Assembly: GCF_000337535.1 (NCBI RefSeq)
Contig: NZ_AOIP01000032.1
Location: 17,987-81,986, forward strand
Direction: 5' to 3'
DNA length: 64,000 nt
Source of the DNA: Natrialba aegyptia DSM 13077
Lineage (GTDB): Archaea; Halobacteriota; Halobacteria; Halobacteriales; Natrialbaceae
Part shown: positions 18,869 through 27,592 of the stretch, one piece after another
Layout: each line of letters opens with the position of its first letter
Position numbering within the stretch: the first letter of the stretch is position 1
Made by a program: the position numbers and the translations under genes
The notes under the pieces: generated by a model
The model's database searches: none
Seen by the model: the letters and a program-made list of their open reading frames with translations, nothing else
Told to the model about the DNA's origin: nothing

Positions 18869-19846
18869 CTCGAGACCGTCGCGGAGTTACCACCCGATGC
18901 GACACTCCTCACGCCACTCTCGCGGGACCCCTTCCGGATAACTGAGACGCAGGAACACCGGCTTTTCGTCGAGTACAAACGCGAATCTGAGACGGTTCCG
19001 CTGCAACGCGAACAGTTCGAGACGCTGCTTCAACGAGTTCAGGACGCGGCCGGCGGCTTCAGTCTTGATCGGCTTCCCTCGGAGGCGGAACCCTACGCGA
19101 CGGTGCTCAGTCTTCATCCGCAGTTTGAACTCGATGACAAGGCTGGAACGCTGACCGAAACCGACACGCCATCCGGCTCTCCGCTCGTCGATACAGATGT
19201 CGGCTTCGAGTCCGGTTCGGCTGCCGCCACAAAGCGCACGGAGCGCGAAGAGCCCGAACTCCCCGTCTACGCCGACGCCCTGCTGTTGATCGACGCTCTG
19301 GAGCGACACGATCCAACCGCACTCGACGGGATGGAGACGGCGGCGTTGGTCAATCTCTATACGCTCCTCTCGGACGTGCAACGAAACGCCGACGACCTTC
19401 GACAGGATGTCAGTGCCGTCTTGCTCGATCGACTCCACCACGATCACCCGGTGAACGGACAATACGGGTCCGTCCAGCGGACTGCCCGCCGAAATCGCTC
19501 GCTCAAGGACGACGAGGACGTACTGACCGTCCTGGCGGACGCCGGAATCGACCCCGAGCGCGTCACGAGCGTGGACCCGGCGAAGGTCGACGAGGCGCTC
19601 GCGGTGACTGAACTCGCCGAATCCGCGGTGTACGAGATCGAACGCAGCGAGTACGTCCGCAAAGCCGAGGTCGATGAGGAAGAGAAAGAATCGCGACTGC
19701 AGGGGCTCAAGGATCAACTCACCGGGACGGACGAGGAAACCGACGAACTGCAGCGAGAAATCGAAGCCCTGGAGGCGCGTATCGACGATCTCACCAGCTT
19801 CGATTCCGGTGCGTCGTTTCGCTCTCCATCCGGTGGGGAAACCTGA
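18839..19846 (+). CDS. Unknown protein with C-terminal coiled coil
   Basis: A 335-residue acidic protein I cannot assign to a family. The N-terminal 70 residues look like a small alpha/beta domain (TLLTPLSRDPFRITETQEHR). A helical middle begins with PVYADALLLIDALERHDP. Residues 275-322 form a strong coiled coil rich in Glu and Lys (DELQREIEALEARIDDL). No membrane segment or catalytic motif is visible. It sits directly after a tRNA-Leu with tRNA-like debris, so an origin in an integrated element is possible. Its start codon lies in an inverted repeat. Confidence 0.8.
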   Translation: MPGTTSWHTLLETVAELPPDATLLTPLSRDPFRITETQEHRLFVEYKRESETVPLQREQFETLLQRVQDAAGGFSLDRLPSEAEPYATVLSLHPQFELDDKAGTLTETDTPSGSPLVDTDVGFESGSAAATKRTEREEPELPVYADALLLIDALERHDPTALDGMETAALVNLYTLLSDVQRNADDLRQDVSAVLLDRLHHDHPVNGQYGSVQRTARRNRSLKDDEDVLTVLADAGIDPERVTSVDPAKVDEALAVTELAESAVYEIERSEYVRKAEVDEEEKESRLQGLKDQLTGTDEETDELQREIEALEARIDDLTSFDSGASFRSPSGGET

Positions 19847-19987
19847 TCACAATCCCTGATCACAACCGCCCGCATAGCGATGACCTTCCCATAGTGACTG
19901 CTCCACGATTAAAGCACAGCCTGCTGTGGCAGACATACGTCTGACGCTCCATAACGCTTATTCGCGCGGAAACGGCTTGTATGAGCA

Positions 19988-20800
19988 ATGGCCGGGTTAG
20001 ACGATGTGTTCGGGCAGCTCTTCTCGAACGCCGATGCCGTCGCTCTCTTTTCACCGAGTAGCTCCGATTACGAACGCTGTCAAACAGCCGACGACCTCGA
20101 CGTACTCGTCGTCGCCACCACCAACGATGTCGGCGCAGAGACGTTCGTCGAACTCCCCCTCGAGTTCGAGGACGTTGCCGAACGGATCAGCTTCGGCCTC
20201 GAGGGGGCGCTCGAGCAGGACGTTATCGAGGACGGCGACGAACTCGTCTGTGCGACGCGCGTCTTCGGGGACGAAATCGACACCATCTCGCGCGTGCGAG
20301 CCAACGCGGACGACCGGACCGGGATCTACGACCTCTTCGCGAAGTCGCGGGCCGAACCGACCGTCATCAAAGCCGTCCTCGAACTCGCGATTGAACTCGG
20401 CAAGAAGGGTCAGAAGGGCAAGCCGGTGGGAGCACTCTTCGTCGTCGGCGATGCGGGAAAGGTGATGAACAAGTCTCGGCCGCTGTCGTACAACCCCTTC
20501 GAGAAGTCACACGTTCACGTCGGCGATCCGATCGTGAACGTCATGTTGAAGGAGTTCTCTCGGCTCGACGGCGCGTTCGTCATCTCCGATGCGGGGAAAA
20601 TCGTCTCAGCCTATCGGTATCTCGAGCCATCCGCGGAGGGTGTCGACATTCCGAAAGGGCTCGGCGCACGCCACATGGCCGGCGGCGCGATCACGCGCGA
20701 TACGAACGCGATCACGATCGTGCTGTCGGAAAGCGATGGGCTCGTCCGGGCGTTCAAGGCCGGCGAGCTCATCATGGAGGTCGATCCGGAGGCGTACTGA
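19988..20800 (+). CDS. dacZ: Diadenylate cyclase DacZ
   Basis: A 270-residue archaeal c-di-AMP synthase. The DAC domain is in the C-terminal half with both catalytic motifs: DGA in LDGAFVISDAGKI and RHxxA in GLGARHMAGGAIT. The N-terminal half (residues 1-130) is the archaeal DacZ domain. In Haloferax volcanii DacZ is essential and its c-di-AMP level responds to salt, established in that organism. The next gene, an MscS channel, starts 1 bp after the stop. Confidence 0.93.
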   Translation: MAGLDDVFGQLFSNADAVALFSPSSSDYERCQTADDLDVLVVATTNDVGAETFVELPLEFEDVAERISFGLEGALEQDVIEDGDELVCATRVFGDEIDTISRVRANADDRTGIYDLFAKSRAEPTVIKAVLELAIELGKKGQKGKPVGALFVVGDAGKVMNKSRPLSYNPFEKSHVHVGDPIVNVMLKEFSRLDGAFVISDAGKIVSAYRYLEPSAEGVDIPKGLGARHMAGGAITRDTNAITIVLSESDGLVRAFKAGELIMEVDPEAY

Positions 20801-20801
20801 C

Positions 20802-21566
20802 ATGAACTGGCAGACCCTTATCGACGAGCCGGCCGTCATAGCTGCGGCGGTGCTCGTACTCGGGCTGGTCATCGGCTACCTGGTCGGTCGACTCAACAAG
20901 GAACTGCTCTCGGCCTCAGGTGTGCCAGAAGCCGTTGAGGGGACGCCGTTCGAGCGCACCGCCCAGTCGATCGGTACCTCGTTGGTCGACATCGTCGCCA
21001 GATTGAGTTCGTGGTTCATTTACGGGATCGCCGTTCTGACGGCGATTCATATCGCGCAATTACTCGACACCGAGGCGTTCTGGATTCGCGTCGTCGAGTA
21101 CATCCCGCAGGTGTTCATCGCCGTCCTCGTGCTCATCTTCGGGTTCATCGTCGCGGACAAGGCGGAGTTAGCCGTCAGTGAGTATCTTCGCAGCGTCAAA
21201 CTCCCCGAAGCCTCGCTTATTCCTCGGGTCCTCAAGTACTCCGTCCTGTACGTCGCCTTTCTCATCGCACTGGGGCAGATCGGCGTCTACGTCCTGCCAC
21301 TGCTCATCCTGCTTGCCGTCTACGCACTCGGCCTCGTCTTCGTCGGTTCCGTCGTCTTTAAGGACTTCCTGATCTCGAGTGCCGCAGGGATTTACCTGCT
21401 GCTCAACCAGCCCTACGGAATCGGCGATCGGGTCCGTATCGGCGACCAGGCCGGTATCGTCCAGGAAGTCGACCTCTTCGTCACCAAAATCGAAGACAAC
21501 TCCGAGGAGTACATCATCCCGAACCGGAAGGTCTTCGAAGACGAACTCGTTCGTATCCGGGACTGA
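20802..21566 (+). CDS. MscS-family mechanosensitive channel
   Basis: A 254-residue membrane protein. Hydrophobic segments lie at about residues 9-28, 65-85, 93-113 and 135-180, the last including the pore-lining helix. The cytoplasmic beta domain follows (LLLNQPYGIGDRVRIGDQAG) and ends at NRKVFEDELVRIRD without the large C-terminal alpha/beta vestibule. It is almost fused to dacZ (1 bp gap), which ties c-di-AMP synthesis to osmotic pressure release. Confidence 0.9.
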   Translation: MNWQTLIDEPAVIAAAVLVLGLVIGYLVGRLNKELLSASGVPEAVEGTPFERTAQSIGTSLVDIVARLSSWFIYGIAVLTAIHIAQLLDTEAFWIRVVEYIPQVFIAVLVLIFGFIVADKAELAVSEYLRSVKLPEASLIPRVLKYSVLYVAFLIALGQIGVYVLPLLILLAVYALGLVFVGSVVFKDFLISSAAGIYLLLNQPYGIGDRVRIGDQAGIVQEVDLFVTKIEDNSEEYIIPNRKVFEDELVRIRD

Positions 21567-21600
21567 GACCACCCGCAAATCGGATACGGATACAGACCGC

Positions 21601-22422
21601 TTACTCCAGCGAGAGCCCGGGATGCCACCGATCCGCCCCCGCCTCGCGCTTGATCGCATCCATTCTTGCGAGCAAGTGCGTCGCAAGCGTCGCCGTTTCG
21701 GCCGCACGGGACTCGCCTTCCGTTCTGAACTCGCCAGTCTGACGGTTCGCGTAGACGGAACAGACCGCACCGGCGCGCAGCCCGTAGATGTTCGCGAGCG
21801 TGAAAATCGAACTCGCCTCCATTTCGATGTTCTTGACGTTCGCCTCGACGAGTTCATCGATCAGGTCGTCCGCGCCGGCGGCTTCGAACTCGTCGTAGCC
21901 GGGACGGCCCTGGCCGGCGTAGAAGGAGTCGGCGCTCATCGTGATGCCGGTGTGGTAGTCGTAGCCGAGTCGTTCGGCGGCGGCGACGAGTGCGGAGACG
22001 ACCTCGTAGTCCGCGCTCGCGGGGTAATCCTCGCGGACGTATTCGTCGCTCGTGCCCTCCTGTCGGACCGCGCCGGTGCTGATAACGAGGTCGCCGACGT
22101 CCATGTCGGCCTGGATCGCCCCGCAGGAGCCGACCCGAATGAACGTCTCGCAGCCGACGCGGGCCAGTTCCTCGACGGCGATCGCGGCCGACGGGCTGCC
22201 GATTCCGGTCGAGGTGACCGAAATGGGCGTGTCCTCGTAGGTGCCGGTCGCGGTCCGGTACTCGCGGTGGTGAGCGCGAATTTCGTGGTCGTCCCAGTGG
22301 GCCACGATCTTCTCGAGGCGTTCGGGATTGCCGGGCAGGAGGACGGTATCGGCCACGTCCGCGCCGCTGACCTCGAGATGGTACTGTACGTCTGCGTTCG
22401 GGTCTTCGCTGTCGCCGGTCAT
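21601..22422 (-). CDS. udp: Nucleoside phosphorylase, uridine phosphorylase-like
   Basis: A 273-residue PNP/UDP family enzyme cleaving nucleosides with phosphate to base and pentose-1-phosphate. Family marks: LLPGNPERLEKIV, the phosphate site TGIGSPSAAIAVEEL, RVGSCGAIQ, and the ribose-site NIEMEASSIFTLA. The ME-S/A signature and overall length fit uridine phosphorylase, so uridine is the likely substrate. It is close to cytidine deaminase and a nucleoside-type ABC importer, supporting a salvage role. Confidence 0.88.
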   Translation of the reverse strand: MTGDSEDPNADVQYHLEVSGADVADTVLLPGNPERLEKIVAHWDDHEIRAHHREYRTATGTYEDTPISVTSTGIGSPSAAIAVEELARVGCETFIRVGSCGAIQADMDVGDLVISTGAVRQEGTSDEYVREDYPASADYEVVSALVAAAERLGYDYHTGITMSADSFYAGQGRPGYDEFEAAGADDLIDELVEANVKNIEMEASSIFTLANIYGLRAGAVCSVYANRQTGEFRTEGESRAAETATLATHLLARMDAIKREAGADRWHPGLSLE

Positions 22423-22450
22423 CGAGTGGCGGCGATTCGCACCGACGCCG

Positions 22451-22458
22451 TATATAAA
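22451..22458 (+). promoter_or_regulatory. TATA box of the DUF488-like gene
   Basis: TATATAAA about 25-30 bp before the ATGs at 22477 and 22483, leaderless spacing. Confidence 0.65.
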
Positions 22459-22482
22459 TGCGGGGCGGCCGTATCGATGGGT

Positions 22483-22908
22483 ATGGCACGCGGAACCCTC
22501 ACGGACACGTACGTCGCCGCGCTCCAGCACGAGTTCGCCGACGTGCCCGCGGACGCGACGCGAGTCGGCGTCGTCCGCAGTCCGACCTCGTGGTTTCACG
22601 CCGCGGTCGACGAGAACGTTCCCGAACTCGGGCCGCCGGCCGACCTGCTCGACGCGATCCGCACCGCCGAAGAGGACCTCAAGATGCGCGGCATTTGCGA
22701 CGAGGAAGCCCACAACGCCGCGTGGGACCAGGTCGCGTTCGGAGACGCCTACCGCGAGCACCTCGCGACGGCCGACGAGGCGCGGACGGCACTCGCGGCC
22801 CTCTCGACGCGGCTCGACGACGGCGAGGACCTGGCGCTCGTCTGCTACGAAAACACCGAGAAAAAACGCTGCCATCGAACGATCCTTCGCGCTGAACTCG
22901 AGCGGTAG
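22483..22908 (+). CDS. DUF488-like protein
   Basis: A 141-residue protein. Its C-terminal segment LALVCYENTEKKRCHRTILR resembles the CYE-x-CHR motif of DUF488 proteins, whose function is not known. The first half is alpha/beta (TRVGVVRSPTSWFHAAVDEN). The start could be the ATG at 22477 or 22483; the promoter allows either. Divergent from the phosphorylase gene. Confidence 0.7.
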   Translation: MARGTLTDTYVAALQHEFADVPADATRVGVVRSPTSWFHAAVDENVPELGPPADLLDAIRTAEEDLKMRGICDEEAHNAAWDQVAFGDAYREHLATADEARTALAALSTRLDDGEDLALVCYENTEKKRCHRTILRAELER

Positions 22909-22933
22909 CGTCGGCGCTCGAGCCACAAGCCGG

Positions 22934-23407
22934 CTACTCCAGGGTCTCCTCGGTGATCGTATTCGGCAAGAGTTCACCGAGCGTGTACTCGGTTACCTGA
23001 ATCGCAGTCACATCCGCTTCGTCGTCGGTATTCTCGTCGCTCACGTCTCCTTCGTCGCACCACACCACGAGTTCGTCGTCGCAGAACTCGGCCAGCGTCT
23101 GCCGGCACATCCCACAGGGCGTGACGCCGTCTCGTCGGTCGGAACTCACGGCGAGGTGACTGAACTCGCGGTGGCCGTTCTTGACCGCTTCGGCGATGGC
23201 GACCTCCTCGGCGTGGAGGCTGTTGCTGAAATTGGCGTTTTCGAGATTGCAGCCGACGAAGACGTCGCCGGCTTCGGTTTCGAGTGCGGCACCGACGCGG
23301 TACTCGGAGTAGGGGACGTGGGCGGCTGACTGGGCGTCGCGGGCGGCCGCGACGAGGGCGGTACGGTGATCGGTGGCGACGCTATTGCTGTCGTCGTGCG
23401 GAGTCAC
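22934..23407 (-). CDS. cdd: Cytidine deaminase
   Basis: A 157-residue zinc hydrolase converting cytidine to uridine. The catalytic motif HAE is in NSLHAEEVAIAEA and the zinc cysteines are in TPCGMCRQTL; the substrate-binding CNLENANFS precedes them. A Glu/Asp-rich loop (DEGDVSDENTDDEADV) near residue 125 is longer than in bacterial enzymes. The GTG at 23407 is a reasonable start; an upstream codon at 23434 would add nine residues. It feeds uridine to the nearby phosphorylase. Confidence 0.88.
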   Translation of the reverse strand: MTPHDDSNSVATDHRTALVAAARDAQSAAHVPYSEYRVGAALETEAGDVFVGCNLENANFSNSLHAEEVAIAEAVKNGHREFSHLAVSSDRRDGVTPCGMCRQTLAEFCDDELVVWCDEGDVSDENTDDEADVTAIQVTEYTLGELLPNTITEETLE

Positions 23408-23586
23408 ACCGGATAGTACCGCGAGTGAGCGCAAGAAGGCATCGACCGCTCTTCAGGTCTAGGTCCAGATCCAGTCCAGGGAATGGGATCCACCGTGCTA
23501 CCCGGCTCATACGGACTGCTGTAAGTCATTTCCGGCGCAACCGCAGGACAGACAGTTGCGCCGGTAAATCGTTACGGCAGACCGTA

Positions 23587-24633
23587 TCAGTCCTCGCCGG
23601 ACTCGTAGTGGTCGCCGGCGGCGTCCGGCAACCGCGTCCGGCCGACGAGCACGAGGACGACGATGACCGACATGTGCGGGATCGTGCGAATCAGTTCGGT
23701 CGGGATCGCGTAGCCGGCCGACTGCAGTGCAGTCTGGAGCGAGTTCAGTCCCGCGAAGAGGAACGAACTCAGAACGGCACCGACGGGGTGGTAGTTCGCG
23801 AGGAGGTAGGTCGCGATCGCGATGAACCCGCGGCCGTTGATCGCCGTGTCGCCGCCGCCGGCGAACGTCCCGAGGGTGCCGAGCGCGAAGCCGGCACCGC
23901 CGAGGCCGGCGAAGACGCCCGAGAGCAACACCGCAGCGTACCGGACCTTGCGAACGTCGACGCCGGCCGTATCGAGCGCCTTCGGATTCTCGCCGCTGGC
24001 GACGACCCAGCGGCCGAAGGTGGTTCTGGAGAGCAGGTACCAGCCCGCGAGCGTGCCGGCCAGCATGAGATAGACCTGCGGTTCCGTATCGAACAGGAGA
24101 TAGCCGACGATCGGAATTTCCGACAGTCCGGGGACCGTCACGCTTCCAAAGCGCGCGACGCTCGCGGTGTTGGGGCTGCCGAAGACGATCCGCGACGCAA
24201 AGGGCGCGAGCCCCAGCGAGATGAGCCAGATCGCGAGACCGGCGATGATCTGGTCGGCCTTGAACTCGATGCAGACGATCGCGAAGATCAGCGCGAACAG
24301 GACGCTGACGAGGATGCCGACCAGCAGTCCCCACCACAGGTTCGACACGCCCATCGTCGCGCCGCCGTCGCCCAGCCAGTAGACCGCGATGATCGAGCTA
24401 AACGCCGAGACGATGAGCAGGCCCTCGATACCGATGTTGATGACGCCGCTTTTCTCGGCGAAGATGCCGCCGATCGCCGCGAGCGCGATCGGCACGGCGA
24501 GCCGGAGCGTCGAGGTCTGCCAGCTCGCGGGAGTCGCCCAGAGGAACGCCAGGACGATGGCGACGGCACTCAGACTCGCCGCGCGCGGGTGTCGACCGAT
24601 GAACTCGCGCGTGCGGCGGAATCGCTTACGCAT
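23587..24633 (-). CDS. Nucleoside-type ABC transporter permease, second subunit
   Basis: A 348-residue permease of the BMP/PnrA-associated family (ribose/galactose/nucleoside type). It has about eight to ten membrane helices and the conserved IFAEKSGVINIGIEGLLIVSA region, typical of subunits such as YufQ/NupC-type permeases. The ATG at 24633 overlaps the end of the upstream permease gene by 8 bp, so they are coupled. Last gene of the transporter operon. Confidence 0.88.
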   Translation of the reverse strand: MRKRFRRTREFIGRHPRAASLSAVAIVLAFLWATPASWQTSTLRLAVPIALAAIGGIFAEKSGVINIGIEGLLIVSAFSSIIAVYWLGDGGATMGVSNLWWGLLVGILVSVLFALIFAIVCIEFKADQIIAGLAIWLISLGLAPFASRIVFGSPNTASVARFGSVTVPGLSEIPIVGYLLFDTEPQVYLMLAGTLAGWYLLSRTTFGRWVVASGENPKALDTAGVDVRKVRYAAVLLSGVFAGLGGAGFALGTLGTFAGGGDTAINGRGFIAIATYLLANYHPVGAVLSSFLFAGLNSLQTALQSAGYAIPTELIRTIPHMSVIVVLVLVGRTRLPDAAGDHYESGED

Positions 24634-25915
24634 CGTCCTCACCCCCGGATTCGTCGGCCACCTTGTTGTTGTCGTCGGGAACGCTTCCCCCGTCGGCTCT
24701 GGCGGGTTTCGGTGAGCGAACGTCAACGTACCGCGTCCCGATCATGCGGAAGAACTCCGGCATCGCGACGAAGAGGATGATCAACCCGGAGAGAATGCCG
24801 ACCAGGTCGGGCGGCACGTTCGTCGCGGAGCCGATTGCGCTCTTGCCGCTATCGAGCATGCCGAACAGGAACGCCGATGCGCCGACGCCCAGCGGATTGC
24901 TGCCGGCCAGCACCGAGACGGCGATCCCATCGAACCCGATCGACGGGACGTTCTTGAGCCACCGTCCGTGGACCATCAGCACCCAGAACGCGCCGGCGAC
25001 GCCGCCGAGTGCGCCCGAAAGCGACATGGTCGCGACGGTCATGCGCTTCTCGTCGACGCCGCCGTAGGCGGCTGCGGCCGGCTGAATGCCGCTCGTGCGG
25101 AGTTCGTAGCCGAACGAGGTGCGGGAGAACAGCCAGGCGATGCCGAGCATGAGCACGACGGCGAACCCGAGCGCGAGCAGCGAAAAATCCACCCGTTCGT
25201 CGAATCCGATGTACGGAATGGTCGGAACCTCGGCGTACTCCGGGACCGGCGCAGTTTGTGCGGTAGTGCTGTTGTTATCCTGGAACTGCCAGGACAGTAG
25301 CGTCGACGTGATACCGACCGCGACGAAGTTGAGCATGATCGTCGTGATCACCTCGTTCGCGTCGGCGTAGGCCTTCAGGGCTCCCGGAATCGCGCCGTAG
25401 AGGCCGCCACCGATCGCGCCCGCGAGCACGCCGAGGGGGATGAGAACGAGCATCCCGACCAGGCCGCCAGGAACGATCGATTCCGCGAAGACGACGGTGA
25501 TGGCCGTCACGAACCCGCCGATAACGAGTTGGCCTTGTGTTCCGATGTTGAGGAGGCCAGCGCGAAACGCCACCGCGACCGACAATCCCGCGAAGATCAG
25601 CAGCGTCGTCTGCTGGAGCGTCTTCGCGAGGCTCAAGTTTGTCGGCGACCAGCCACCCTGCAGCGGGTTGCCAAGCGCCCCAAGGAACAGCTCGTAGAAG
25701 ACCTGCATCGGGTTGTAACAGAACGTCACGCCGGCTATGTCGAGTCCGGACCGACACGAGGCGACGCCGCCCGAGACGAAGACGAACGCACCGCCGACGA
25801 GCACCGCTGCGAACAGCGCCGCGACGCTAATGGCGATCCGTTCCATGGCTGACGCCCGGACAAGCCGTTCGAGGAGTCGCCGTATCCGACCGGGCGCATC
25901 CGAATCCGAACTCAT
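24626..25915 (-). CDS. Nucleoside-type ABC transporter permease, first subunit
   Basis: A 429-residue permease partner. An acidic N-terminus precedes the first helix at residues 28-48; the family motif FRAGLLNIGTQGQLVIGGF is near residue 118. A Gly/Asp-rich soluble tail (SVPDDNNKVADESGGEDD) ends the protein. Its ATG overlaps the ATPase stop by 4 bp. Confidence 0.88.
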   Translation of the reverse strand: MSSDSDAPGRIRRLLERLVRASAMERIAISVAALFAAVLVGGAFVFVSGGVASCRSGLDIAGVTFCYNPMQVFYELFLGALGNPLQGGWSPTNLSLAKTLQQTTLLIFAGLSVAVAFRAGLLNIGTQGQLVIGGFVTAITVVFAESIVPGGLVGMLVLIPLGVLAGAIGGGLYGAIPGALKAYADANEVITTIMLNFVAVGITSTLLSWQFQDNNSTTAQTAPVPEYAEVPTIPYIGFDERVDFSLLALGFAVVLMLGIAWLFSRTSFGYELRTSGIQPAAAAYGGVDEKRMTVATMSLSGALGGVAGAFWVLMVHGRWLKNVPSIGFDGIAVSVLAGSNPLGVGASAFLFGMLDSGKSAIGSATNVPPDLVGILSGLIILFVAMPEFFRMIGTRYVDVRSPKPARADGGSVPDDNNKVADESGGEDDA

Positions 25916-27588
25916 CGCGACTCACCGCCGTTCGTTCCGACCGTGCCAGCATCGCTGGCACCCTTTCCGGTCTCGTCCACCTGCTGGCCCGCCATGAGTA
26001 ATCCGAGTTCTTCTTCGGTGATCGCATCCGGGTCGGTGACGTCGATGAACTCGCCTTCGTACATCACGGCCAGCCGATCGGACAGCGCCTGCACCTCGTC
26101 GAGCTTCGAGGAAACCAGCACGATCGCGACTCCCTCCCGGCGGAGTTCGAGCAGTCGGTCGTGGATGAACTCGGTCGACCCGATGTCGACCCCGCGGGTG
26201 GGATACGTCGCGATAACCAGCGAGGGATCGCGCTCGAACTCGCGGCCGACGATGAACTTCTGTTGGTTCCCGCCGGAGAACGAGCTGGCATCGGCGTCGG
26301 CGTCCGGCGGTCGGACGTCGTAGGTGTCGATGAGGTCGTCCGTGTGGTCGCGGACGGCGGTCCAGTCGATGCGGCCGTCGGCTGCGAACTCGGGGGAACG
26401 CTGGCTTCCGAGGATGCTGTTTTCGACGAGGTCGAACGGCATGACCAGCCCGCGCTCGTGGCGGTCCTCCGGAATGTAGGACATGCCGGCGTCGATCCGC
26501 CGGCGGCGAGACCAGTCGGTGATGTCCGTGCCTTCGTAGGCAATCGTTCCCGCATCGGGCGTTCGGAGGCCGGTGATCGCCTCGATCAGTTCGGCCTGGC
26601 CGTTCCCGTCGACGCCCGCGATACCAACGATCTCGCCGGCGCGAACGTCGAGATCGATGCCGGAGACGACATCGACGCCGCGAGCGTCCTCGACGGCGAC
26701 GTTCCGCGTCGAGAGGACGACCTTACCCGTCGTGACGGGGTCGGCGTCGACCTCGAGAAGCACCTCGCGACCGACCATGCGCTCGGCCAGGTCTTCGCGG
26801 TCCGTGCGTTCGGGCGCGACCGTCCCCACGGATTCGCCGTCCCGGAGAATCGTAATCGCGTCGGCTGCGTGGGTCGCCTCCTCGAGTTTGTGCGTGATGA
26901 AGATGACCGTCTTTCCCTGGGCAGTGAGTTCGTCGAGCACGTCGTAGAGGTCCTCGACCTCCTGGGGTGTGAGGACGGCCGTCGGTTCGTCGAGAATCAG
27001 TACGTCCGTGCCGCGAAACAGCGCTTTGAGAATTTCGACGCGTTGCTGGACGCCGACGCTCAGGTCCTCGACGGTCGCCTCGGGATCGACATCGAACCCG
27101 TACCGATCGCAGAGGTCGTCGATCTCGCGGGCGATCTGCTCGCGGTCGACCGCCATGCCGAACCACTTGGTCGGCTCGTTCCCCAGGGCGATGTTCTCGG
27201 CGACCGTCATGGAGTCGACCAGCATGAAGTGCTGGTGGATCATCCCGATACCGGCGTCGATGGCATCCTGCGGCGAGCCGAACCCGCGCTCGGTTCCATC
27301 GACGACGACACGCCCCGCCTCCGGTTCGTAGAGCCCGTAGAGGACGTTCATCAGCGTCGTCTTCCCCGCGCCGTTCTCGCCGAGCAAGGCGTGAACGCTC
27401 CCCCGTTCGACGCGCAAATCGACGTCGTCGTTCGCGACGACGCCGGGGAATCGCTTGGTGATTCCGTCGAGGTGGACGGCGAGATCCGTCCCCGTCTCCC
27501 CCGTTCTCGTCCCGCGGTCGGCGGTATCTACCTCCGACCCGGCGGCCAGTTCTGCTCCGTCCGTCGTTCCCGGTCCCGGCTTGGTCAT
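25912..27588 (-). CDS. Nucleoside-type ABC transporter ATP-binding protein, duplicated ATPase
   Basis: A 558-residue protein with two ABC domains in tandem. The first has Walker A GENGAGKTT, signature LSVGVQQRV and Walker B VLILDEPTAVL. The second has a degenerate Walker A (GVDGNGQAE) and signature FSGGNQQKF, with LVIATYPTRGVD in place of a standard Walker B, as usual in the sugar/nucleoside (MglA/YufO) group. The start is the ATG at 27588, 4 bp after the lipoprotein stop. The first 40 residues are an acidic extension. Confidence 0.92.
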   Translation of the reverse strand: MTKPGPGTTDGAELAAGSEVDTADRGTRTGETGTDLAVHLDGITKRFPGVVANDDVDLRVERGSVHALLGENGAGKTTLMNVLYGLYEPEAGRVVVDGTERGFGSPQDAIDAGIGMIHQHFMLVDSMTVAENIALGNEPTKWFGMAVDREQIAREIDDLCDRYGFDVDPEATVEDLSVGVQQRVEILKALFRGTDVLILDEPTAVLTPQEVEDLYDVLDELTAQGKTVIFITHKLEEATHAADAITILRDGESVGTVAPERTDREDLAERMVGREVLLEVDADPVTTGKVVLSTRNVAVEDARGVDVVSGIDLDVRAGEIVGIAGVDGNGQAELIEAITGLRTPDAGTIAYEGTDITDWSRRRRIDAGMSYIPEDRHERGLVMPFDLVENSILGSQRSPEFAADGRIDWTAVRDHTDDLIDTYDVRPPDADADASSFSGGNQQKFIVGREFERDPSLVIATYPTRGVDIGSTEFIHDRLLELRREGVAIVLVSSKLDEVQALSDRLAVMYEGEFIDVTDPDAITEEELGLLMAGQQVDETGKGASDAGTVGTNGGESR

Positions 27589-27592
27589 GCGG

